Origin: an uncultured Altererythrobacter sp.
Lineage (GTDB): Bacteria; Pseudomonadota; Alphaproteobacteria; Sphingomonadales; Sphingomonadaceae
Direction of reading: 5' to 3'
DNA length: 21,246 nucleotides
Assembly: GCA_938009055.1 (NCBI GenBank)
Contig: CALLIO010000071.1
Location: 1-21,246, forward strand
The notes beneath the pieces are model-generated. The model searched no databases. It was not told the DNA's origin and saw only the letters and a program-made list of their open reading frames with translations. Made by a program: the position numbers and the translations under genes. Below, piece after piece: positions 14,630-21,246 of the stretch (position 1 is the first letter of the stretch; each line of letters opens with the position of its first letter).

Positions 14630-14805
14630 GCGGCCGCCAAGCGTGCTCCAAAGCTCTCAGCCTACCCCCTTGCAGCGCTGGCAAATGGCCGCGAATTGCG
14701 CGCTCTTCCCCCTTGCAATTCCCACGGAAAACCAAAGAGAAAACAGGCGAAATTTGACAAAGGTGGTTAAGGCCACACCCCGCCTTGCGCCCATCACAAG
14801 CGCAC

Positions 14806-14826
14806 CGGATTTTACAAATTTTGACT
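14806..14826 (+). promoter_or_regulatory. Inverted TTGTAAAATCCG box before surface operon
   Basis: CGGATTTTACAA (14806-14817) is the exact reverse complement of the 12-mer at 9544-9555 in the response-regulator promoter region. Three bases on is TTGACT, a -35-like hexamer, so the box sits where an activator would contact RNA polymerase. It is 65-85 bases before the first DUF11-like gene. Confidence 0.45.
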
Positions 14827-14890
14827 GTTTTCAGCGACTTTGCGGCCAAATCCTAACGGATAAATAACCATTATTGGCGAAAAGGTGCGC

Positions 14891-15865
14891 ATGAAGACGC
14901 AGCACCATATCAACCTTTCGCTGGTGGCACTGCCACTGATTGCCCTTTGCGCAGCGCCCGCGCACGCAGAGGGCGTGAGCGCTGGATCGCTCATTGAGAA
15001 CACCGCGACGGCGACCTATGACGATGGCGATGGACCGCGCTCGGTCGATTCAAACACCGTCGTTTTGGCCGTGGACGAATTGCTCGATGTGACGATCACT
15101 TCGCTCGACCCCGGCCCCATTGGCGTTGTTCCCGGTTCAACGGTTCTCACTTTTGAGCTGACCAACACCGGCAATGGCCCCGAAGCGTTCGAGCTGACCG
15201 CCAATCCAGCAGTGGGTGGCAATGATTTCGACACAACCGTGGACGACATCGCCGTCGATACGAATGGCAATGGCGTTTATGATCCAGGCGTCGACACGAT
15301 CCTGACCGGTCCTGCGACTTCGCCAGTGCTCGCTGAAGATGAAAACATCACCGTTTTCGTCATCACGACCGTTCCAGCAGGTGTTGCAGACGGTGACCAG
15401 AGCGATGTCGAACTGACCGCTGAGGCAGTGACCGGCACGGGTACACCGGGAACGACTTTCGCCGGACAAGGCGTCAACGGCGTTGATGCCATTGTTGGCC
15501 TTACCGGCGCGGACGACACGGCGCTCGGATCGTTGATCGCAGGGATCACAACGGTCGATCTGACCAAGGCTGCAAGCGTTGTCGATCCGTTCGGCGGCAC
15601 CAGCGTTGTCCCCGGCTCCACCGTGACTTTTACGATCACCGCGAATGTTTCGGGCTCAGGCTCGGTTGATGATCTGGTGATCACCGACGCGATTCCAACA
15701 GACACAACCTACGTACCCGGCACGCTTACGCTCGATAGCGGCGCGCTGACGGACGCCAGCGGCGATGATGCAGGGGAAGCATCAGCCACAGATATTTCTG
15801 TTGATTTGGGCACAGTTTCAGGCGGGGCGAGCCACGCTGTGACCTTCGACGTAACAATCGATTGA
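14891..15865 (+). CDS. Exported DUF11-like repeat protein, paralogue A
   Basis: The 324-residue product has a Sec signal peptide ending AHA (about residue 28). The mature protein begins with a module reading GSLIENTATATYDDG, then SNTVVLAVDE, that recurs in the two larger proteins downstream. Two beta-sandwich repeats of DUF11 style follow (VVPGSTVLTFELTNTGNG and VVPGSTVTFTITANVSGSG); the second has the typical VTDAIPTDTTYVPG-like close. Asp123-T-N-G-N-G-V-Y-Asp131 resembles a calcium-binding loop. The protein is very acidic and has no membrane anchor, so it is likely secreted or held at the surface. It ends in FDVTID, like its paralogue. Start: ATG at 14891, with AAAGG five bases upstream; GTG at 14885 overlaps that site. 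It is the first gene of a four-gene run. Confidence 0.85.
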   Translation: MKTQHHINLSLVALPLIALCAAPAHAEGVSAGSLIENTATATYDDGDGPRSVDSNTVVLAVDELLDVTITSLDPGPIGVVPGSTVLTFELTNTGNGPEAFELTANPAVGGNDFDTTVDDIAVDTNGNGVYDPGVDTILTGPATSPVLAEDENITVFVITTVPAGVADGDQSDVELTAEAVTGTGTPGTTFAGQGVNGVDAIVGLTGADDTALGSLIAGITTVDLTKAASVVDPFGGTSVVPGSTVTFTITANVSGSGSVDDLVITDAIPTDTTYVPGTLTLDSGALTDASGDDAGEASATDISVDLGTVSGGASHAVTFDVTID

Positions 15866-15897
15866 GTGTGAAGACCTCTAGATAAAGGATGGGAAAG

Positions 15898-16377
15898 ATG
15901 AAGTTTTTTATGAAAAGCATGATTGCAGCACTGGCCTTTACCGGCCTTGCAGTTCCAGCTGCAGCGCAAGAAGCGTCACCCATGTCGCTTTCGAGCGATG
16001 TGAAGCTGGTCAAAATTGAAACCAATGAAGCGGGCGTAAGCGAGCGCACTTTGGTTGCGCCCAATGTCATCGTTCCAGGCGACCGCCTGATCTTTGGCAC
16101 TGATTACGCCAATTCAGGCGCAGAGCCGATCACCGGCTTTGTTGTCACCAATCCCGTGCACGAAAAAGTGCGCCTCGCCTCTGACGCTGATCCTGAGCTT
16201 TCTGTCTCGGTCGACGGCGGAAAGAGCTGGGGCAAGCTCGCGGCACTCACTGTGAAGAGCGAAGACGGCAGCGACCGCGCAGCCGCTCATGCAGACGTAA
16301 CACATGTTCGTTGGGTTCTTGCTTCCGTCCAGCCGGGCGAGAGCGGACGCCTCGAATATCCAGTCATCATCCGCTGA
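15898..16377 (+). CDS. Small exported protein between DUF11 paralogues
   Basis: The 159-residue product has a Sec signal peptide with cleavage after AAA-Q (about residue 24). The mature part is one beta-rich domain (VIVPGDRLIFGTDYANSGAEPITGFVVTNPV), which resembles a single DUF11-type sandwich, with YANSGAEP in the place of the usual TNTGNGP. A strand pair and EYPVIIR close it. It has no cysteine. Its function is unknown; the conserved position between two DUF11 paralogues suggests a partner or cap of the same surface assembly. Start: ATG at 15898, with AAGGA eight bases upstream; ATG at 15889 lies within that ribosome site. It begins 32 bases after the previous stop. Confidence 0.82.
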   Translation: MKFFMKSMIAALAFTGLAVPAAAQEASPMSLSSDVKLVKIETNEAGVSERTLVAPNVIVPGDRLIFGTDYANSGAEPITGFVVTNPVHEKVRLASDADPELSVSVDGGKSWGKLAALTVKSEDGSDRAAAHADVTHVRWVLASVQPGESGRLEYPVIIR

Positions 16378-16452
16378 GAAGCGGAGGATAAGTCGCCAAT
16401 TTCTCGCGGGCGGCAAGGGGAAGCGCGGGATGCAAAGTAGAGGACCAATACA

Positions 16453-17463
16453 ATGAAACGCACTAAGCAGTTGCTGGGTGCCGTGAGTGCAGTAGCACTC
16501 GTGGGTCTCAGCTCCGCTCCAGCGATGGCAGCGGGCACAACAGCTGGTGATTCCATCGTCAACAACGTCTCTGTTGCCTATCAGGTCGGCGGCGTTGATC
16601 AGACGGAGGAAACGGCCTCTGATACATTCGTAGTCGACCGCAGGGTCGACGTGACTGTAGCAGAAGTTGGCGGCGCATCGACTACGGTCGTTCCTGGGGA
16701 AACTCAGGCCGCAATCACCTTCACAGTAACCAACAACTCGAATGATGAAGTCGACTATGCATTGTCGGCTGACCAGTCATCGACAACCGACGATTTCGAC
16801 ATCACTGGCGTCCAGTTCTATCTGGATGACGGCAATGGCGTTTTCGATGGTGCCGATACTCTGATCACCATTCTTGATGATATGGCTGAAGACGAGACCC
16901 GCACGGTTCACGTTGTGGGCGATGTTGCAGGTACAGTGGGCAACGGCGACACCGCCGATGTGTCTCTGGTTGCAAACGCTCTTGACGATGGCGGCTCTGA
17001 ACTCGTTGACACTGCGGGTGCAAACACCGCCGGTGTTGATACGGTTCTGGCTGATTTGGCCGGTGACGTTGATCTGGCTAACGAAGGTGACCACTCTGAC
17101 ACCGACACATTTGTTGTTGGTGCCCCAGAACTCACCGTCGCCAAGACCAGCAGCGTCGTTAGCGACCCTGTAAACGGTACAACCAATCCGAAAGCCATCC
17201 CTGGCGCTACGATTGAGTACTGCATCACCGTTGCAAACGGTGCGGGCACAGCCACTGCGACGAACGTCAACGTGAACGACGTTCTGCCTGCTGATGTCAC
17301 TTATGACAGCGGCTTTGGCATCTTCGTTGACGGCGACGCTTCATGCGCAAGCGGTTCGGCCGGTGGTAGCTACAACGCCACTGACCACGAAGTTGACGGT
17401 GCGCTTAGCGACATCGCGGCTTCTACGACCCGCTCGCTCTACTTCCGCGTGACAATCGACTGA
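16453..17463 (+). CDS. Exported DUF11-like repeat protein, paralogue C
   Basis: The 336-residue product has a Sec signal peptide ending AMA (about residue 26). The mature start TTAGDSIVNNVSVAY and DTFVVDRRVDV match the N-terminal module of the first gene of the run. DUF11-like sandwiches follow (VVPGETQAAITFTVTNNSND and AIPGATIEYCITVANGAG, with VNDVLPADVTYDSG). Asp125-D-G-N-G-V-F-Asp132 again resembles a calcium loop. Two cysteines lie late in the chain (EYCITV and ASCASG), unlike the first paralogue. It ends in RVTID. AGGA at 16441-16444, eight bases upstream, supports ATG 16453. Probably a secreted or surface structural protein; no enzyme motif is seen. Confidence 0.86.
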   Translation: MKRTKQLLGAVSAVALVGLSSAPAMAAGTTAGDSIVNNVSVAYQVGGVDQTEETASDTFVVDRRVDVTVAEVGGASTTVVPGETQAAITFTVTNNSNDEVDYALSADQSSTTDDFDITGVQFYLDDGNGVFDGADTLITILDDMAEDETRTVHVVGDVAGTVGNGDTADVSLVANALDDGGSELVDTAGANTAGVDTVLADLAGDVDLANEGDHSDTDTFVVGAPELTVAKTSSVVSDPVNGTTNPKAIPGATIEYCITVANGAGTATATNVNVNDVLPADVTYDSGFGIFVDGDASCASGSAGGSYNATDHEVDGALSDIAASTTRSLYFRVTID

Positions 17464-17490
17464 TTGAAACAGGAATAGAAAGCAGAAGTA

Positions 17491-20400
17491 GTGCGTAATC
17501 ACTCCCCTTGGCACCGATTGGCAGTAGCGTTCATAGCAACGCTGCTGCCTTTCGTCGTGCCTGGGGGTGTGGCGCATGCTCAAGATGATGCGCGGACGAT
17601 TACCAATGTCGCGCAGGCCAATTGGACCTTTGCGGGGACCGATTTTGACACTGAGTCCAATGAAATTGTGCTCAATGTCGATGAGACGCCCCCTCAAATC
17701 ACAGCTCTAAGGCCTTCTGGCGCCTCCGGGACGCAAGTTACCTTCCAAAATCCCATCTGCGGGGGCACTCAGGGCACGCAAGGCACCGGAAGCGGTTCCG
17801 CGATGACCACTGCCTCAGTCGAAACAACCAATATTATCACTGCTGGGCAAGTTTTGCTGTTCGAAGTGAACGCAGCTGCCGCGAATGTGGATGCTGGCGC
17901 AATCGACAGCCTCGATGCAGTGATCGAGACCAGCTCGGGCGACCGTGAAGAGATCACAATCTTCGAAAGCGGCCTCAATACCGGTGTTTTTATCGGTCAG
18001 ATCAATACTTTACGGATGCCACCAGCTCCGGTGCAGCTTGACTGCCAGTTGAGCATTGCCGATGGCAACAGCATCGACATCTCGGTCTCGCAACCGGGCC
18101 AAAACGCCGTAATCGTCACGACAGAGGTTGACGTTCTGGCCGATCCGTTCGGCGTAGTGTTTGACAGCGAAACAGGCGAGCCGGTGAGCGGCGCGACGGT
18201 AACGCTGATCGACAATGCCACCGGCCAACCGGCAACCGTCTTTGCCGAAGATGGCGTAACGCCGTGGCCTTCAACGGTCATTTCCGGCCAGCCAATCACC
18301 GATGGCGCGGGCAATGTGTTCCAGATGGGCGCCGGTGAATATTGGTTCCCGCTGACCTTCCTTGGCCAATATCGCCTCGAGATCACGCCGCCAGACCCTT
18401 ATACCGCGCCTTCGGTCGTCCAACCTGACCAGATCGCGGCACTGACTCGCCCGGATGGCCGCGCCTTTGTGATCGATCCTTCCGCTTCTTACGGCGGCAC
18501 ATTTGAGCTGAGCGATCCAACGCCGGTTCAGATCGATATTCCGCTCGACCGCCCTAGCCTTGAGATCGCGCTGACCAAATCTGCCTCGCGCGCCTCGGCC
18601 CAGCCCGGCGATGTGGTTTTCTACACGATTACAGCGCGTAACACTGACCCTGTGCGCGCCAAACGCGATGTGACACTGGTCGATACGCCCTCGCGCTGGT
18701 TGCGTTTGCGGCAGGACACTGTGCGTATTGACGGAGCGCCTGACCCTGATGCTGTGACCACCACGGCTGATGGCCGCCAGATCACGATCGACCTCGGCGA
18801 TATCGCCGGTGGAGGCTCGCGCCGCGTCGTCTATGCGATGACTGTGCGCCCTGATGCCCCTCCAGGTGATGCAGAAAACATTGCAACCACCACTGACAGC
18901 TTGGGCCGTGTAGCCACCGCAAGCGCGGTTCTCGATATCGAGCGCGAAAGCATTGCCGGCCGCATGACCATCATTGGCCGGATTACCTCGGGCAATTGCA
19001 CGATTGACGACCCGCGCGTGGGCATCCCCGGCGTGCGTGTGATGCTGGAAGACGGCAGCTTTGCCATTACCGATGCTGACGGACGTTATCACTTCGAAGG
19101 CGTCGTGCCCGGCACCCACGTGGTGCAGGCAAGCCGTATGACGCTGCCAGAGGGCGGCGAGTTCATCGATTGCCATCGCTCCACCCGCAATGCCGGAAGC
19201 GCAAACTCGCGCTTCGTGATCGGCCAAGGCGGCGCGCTGAAGGTCGCAGACTTCCATGCAGTGCTGCCTGAAGCTGTGCATGCCGAGCTTGCCACCTATC
19301 AGCAAGCGGACGCTGTTGACGCCCCTGTTGCGAGCACAGAGCAAGTCAATGCGCCGATAAACAATGCCAATATTCCCGGCGCACTCACTGAAATTCAACG
19401 CAGTATCGCCGGAACTGGCGCGAAAGAGCCTGCTCCCTCAATCGCTCCGTCAACCGACTGGATCGTGCTGGGCGATGGTGAGGACGGCTTCCTCGCCCCT
19501 GCTATCGATGCGAACCCGCGGGCTCCATCGGTCAAGGTCGCGATCCGTCACCGCAAGGGCCAAAAAGTCAATCTGACCGTCAATGGCGATCCGGTTGACC
19601 CCCTCGCCTATGACGGCACGAACAAACCGCGCAAGGGTCTCTATGCGGTCAGCGAATGGCGCGGTGTTCCGCTGCTGAAAGAGCGCACCGTTCTGCGCGC
19701 AGAAATCATCAATTCCTTTGGCGAGGTCAGCAAGACTTTTGAGCGCGAGGTGTTCTTCACCACCACGCCTGCCAAGGTTGAACTTGTTCCCGAGCAATCC
19801 CAGCTGATTGCCGATGGCCGCACGCGCCCCGTGCTTGCGATCCGCGTTCTCGACCGCAACAACCGTCCGCTTCGCGAAGGCATCTCGGGCGAATTCCAGC
19901 TCAACGCGCCTTATCAAAGCGCCGACCAGCTTGACCGCCAACAGCTCAACCAGCTGACCGGCCTTGGCGCATCATCCGCGCGCTGGGTGGTCAAAGGTGA
20001 TCAGGGCATTGCCCATATCGAACTGGCACCAACCATGGTTTCCGGCTCGCTGCGCCTCGACTTCCGTTTCGACGATGGCGAAATCCAGCGCGAGCAGGAG
20101 CTTGAGGCTTGGATCGAGCCGGGCGATATCGAATGGACCGTCGTTGGTCTGGTCGAGGGTACTGTGGGTGCGCGCAGCGTAGCTGACAATATGGAACGCG
20201 CGGGCCGCTTTGACAGCGATCTGGGCGATGATGCACGCGTTGCGCTCTATGCCAAGGGCCGCGTGCTGGGCAAGTATCTGCTCACCCTCGCCTATGACAG
20301 CGCGAAACAGCGCGATGATCAGCGCGTCCTCGGCACGCTGGACCCAGAAGCCTATTACACCGTCTTTGCTGATGGTTCGAGCCGCCGCTTTGACGCTGCG

Positions 20401-21246
20401 AGCCGCGAGAAGCTTTATGTCCGTATCGAAACTGCAACATTTTATGCGCTGTATGGCGATTTTGAGACTGGCTTCGATCAGACCCGCCTGACGCGTTACA
20501 ACCGCACCGCAACCGGTGTGAAGGGAGAGGCACGCTTTGGCGCGATCAAAGCCAAAGGTTTCGCAGCAGATATTTCAAGCCGTTTCCAACGCGATGAATT
20601 CCAAGGCGAAGGCATCACTGGCCCTTACGCTCTATCGAGCCGCGGCCTTATCCCGAACTCTGAAAAGATCGTTCTGGAAACACGCGACCGTTTCCGTTCG
20701 GAAATCATCGTAACAAGCCGCGAGCTTGTCCGCTTCATCGATTATGACATCGATCTGTTGTCTGGCACGATCAGCTTCAAACAGCCTATCCTCAGCCGCG
20801 ATTTCAACCTCAACCCGCAATTTATCGTGGTGAGCTATGAAACCGATGGCCGCGGCAATGGCAAAATGAACGCCGGTCTGCGCGCTGACTGGACGGACAA
20901 ATCTGGCAAGATCCGCATCGGCGCAACCGCTGTGTCGGACAAGGGCGATGGTGCTCGCACCAATCTTGGCGGCATTGATCTGCGCGCTGAGCTGGGTGAG
21001 AACACAGAAGTTCGCGCTGAAATCGCTATGAGCCGTACTGAAGGTGAAACTGCAACCGGCTGGATGGCCGAAGTGCAGCACCGCACCGGCGACCTTGATG
21101 TGCTTGCCTATGCTCGCCAGCTAGACGCTGATTACGGTGTTGGCCAGCAATCAGGTGCAGAGCTTGGCCGCCGTAAGTTCGGCGTTGATGGCCGCGTATT
21201 GCTTGACGAAGAATTTAGCATCGTGGGCAGCGTTTGGCAGGATGAT
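17491..21246 (+). CDS. Very large multidomain surface/outer-membrane protein (partial, right edge)
   Basis: The frame is open for 1252 codons to the last base of the window, so the C-terminus is missing. GTG 17491 gives a signal peptide cleaved after AHA (residue 30); AGAAG lies just upstream. Then: the shared module (ITNVAQANWTFAG, SNEIVLNVDE, about 37-65); a CnaB/carboxypeptidase-regulatory-like domain (about 217-310, GEPVSGATVTLID); a DUF11 domain (about 355-485, LTKSASRASAQPGDVVFYTI); a second regulatory-like domain (about 491-545, GIPGVRVMLEDGSFAITDADG); an Ig/invasin-like stretch (about 750-800, LIADGRTRPVLAIRVLDRN); and from about 890 alternating amphipathic strands (YDIDLLSGTISFKQPI, NPQFIVVSYETDG) that look like an outer-membrane barrel. 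It may anchor or export the three upstream proteins; this is inference. Confidence 0.9.
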   Translation, partial: MRNHSPWHRLAVAFIATLLPFVVPGGVAHAQDDARTITNVAQANWTFAGTDFDTESNEIVLNVDETPPQITALRPSGASGTQVTFQNPICGGTQGTQGTGSGSAMTTASVETTNIITAGQVLLFEVNAAAANVDAGAIDSLDAVIETSSGDREEITIFESGLNTGVFIGQINTLRMPPAPVQLDCQLSIADGNSIDISVSQPGQNAVIVTTEVDVLADPFGVVFDSETGEPVSGATVTLIDNATGQPATVFAEDGVTPWPSTVISGQPITDGAGNVFQMGAGEYWFPLTFLGQYRLEITPPDPYTAPSVVQPDQIAALTRPDGRAFVIDPSASYGGTFELSDPTPVQIDIPLDRPSLEIALTKSASRASAQPGDVVFYTITARNTDPVRAKRDVTLVDTPSRWLRLRQDTVRIDGAPDPDAVTTTADGRQITIDLGDIAGGGSRRVVYAMTVRPDAPPGDAENIATTTDSLGRVATASAVLDIERESIAGRMTIIGRITSGNCTIDDPRVGIPGVRVMLEDGSFAITDADGRYHFEGVVPGTHVVQASRMTLPEGGEFIDCHRSTRNAGSANSRFVIGQGGALKVADFHAVLPEAVHAELATYQQADAVDAPVASTEQVNAPINNANIPGALTEIQRSIAGTGAKEPAPSIAPSTDWIVLGDGEDGFLAPAIDANPRAPSVKVAIRHRKGQKVNLTVNGDPVDPLAYDGTNKPRKGLYAVSEWRGVPLLKERTVLRAEIINSFGEVSKTFEREVFFTTTPAKVELVPEQSQLIADGRTRPVLAIRVLDRNNRPLREGISGEFQLNAPYQSADQLDRQQLNQLTGLGASSARWVVKGDQGIAHIELAPTMVSGSLRLDFRFDDGEIQREQELEAWIEPGDIEWTVVGLVEGTVGARSVADNMERAGRFDSDLGDDARVALYAKGRVLGKYLLTLAYDSAKQRDDQRVLGTLDPEAYYTVFADGSSRRFDAASREKLYVRIETATFYALYGDFETGFDQTRLTRYNRTATGVKGEARFGAIKAKGFAADISSRFQRDEFQGEGITGPYALSSRGLIPNSEKIVLETRDRFRSEIIVTSRELVRFIDYDIDLLSGTISFKQPILSRDFNLNPQFIVVSYETDGRGNGKMNAGLRADWTDKSGKIRIGATAVSDKGDGARTNLGGIDLRAELGENTEVRAEIAMSRTEGETATGWMAEVQHRTGDLDVLAYARQLDADYGVGQQSGAELGRRKFGVDGRVLLDEEFSIVGSVWQDD

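Larger units (their letters stand above)
14537..14890. other. Divergent intergenic region between FecR and surface operons
   Basis: These 354 bases have no gene. They should hold the promoters for both divergent units. TTGACA (14754-14759) and TTGACT (14821-14826) on the + strand look like -35 boxes, but neither has a good -10 at 16-18 bases. Two inverted relatives of the TGTAAAA motif (listed separately) sit at either side. No terminator or small RNA is evident. Confidence 0.6.

Noticed and set aside
14754..14782. TTGACA as a promoter -35 for the surface operon
   Set aside because: The consensus hexamer is good, but the sequence at 16-18 bases downstream is GC-rich with no -10-like hexamer, so no promoter is claimed.
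18271..19398. 375-codon minus-strand ORF
   Set aside because: It lies wholly inside the giant surface-protein gene, whose frame shows coherent domains; the antisense product is His/Arg/Ala-rich without motifs.

Overview
The window looks like chromosome of an alphaproteobacterium, most probably a sphingomonad of the Erythrobacter/Altererythrobacter type. This rests on the moderately GC-rich sequence, the codon use, the protein families and the look of the tRNAs. It is a judgement from reading, not from a database match. No insertion sequence, prophage, CRISPR array or rRNA was seen.

Layout. (1) 118-1928 (+): a proline-rich lipoprotein whose stop overlaps the start of a TIR-domain protein with two C-terminal membrane helices; this is an unfamiliar, tightly coupled pair. 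(2) 2075-4933 (+): an AbgT-family transporter, then an exported protein of unknown function. (3) 4973-5885 (-): an Lrp/AsnC regulator followed at once by a GFA-family enzyme. (4) 6175-9144 (+): a cytosolic histidine-kinase-like protein with a degraded ATP-binding domain, then a NodB-like polysaccharide deacetylase. (5) 9225-9451 (+): two tRNA genes, tRNA(CAU), probably the lysidine-type Ile2, and tRNA-Pro(UGG). (6) 9653-14536: an OmpR-type response regulator and a lipoprotein (+) converge on a LysM/FecR-domain envelope protein and a CHASE2 sensor histidine kinase (-). (7) 14891-21246 and beyond (+): four consecutive genes for exported proteins. Two are DUF11-like paralogues, with a small secreted protein between them. 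The fourth is a very large multidomain surface or outer-membrane protein that is still open at the right edge (1252 codons, no stop).

How the parts may work together. Regions 6 and 7 look like one envelope system: a LysM/FecR protein, a CHASE2 kinase, a response regulator, and a surface-protein operon divergent from the FecR gene. The strongest support is non-coding. A TTGTAAAATCCG 12-mer occurs both upstream of the response-regulator gene (9544-9555) and, inverted, before the surface operon (14806-14817). A GACTTGTAAA 10-mer occurs both upstream of the response regulator (9541-9550) and, inverted, upstream of the FecR/CHASE2 genes (14620-14629). The response-regulator promoter region carries four TGTAAAA copies. 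I infer that the regulator controls its own gene, the FecR-CHASE2 operon and the DUF11 surface operon.

Most starts were moved inward from the longest possible ORF to the ATG/TTG/GTG that has a Shine-Dalgarno sequence and a sensible signal peptide. Functions given as family names are recognised from motifs in the translation; no searches were run.
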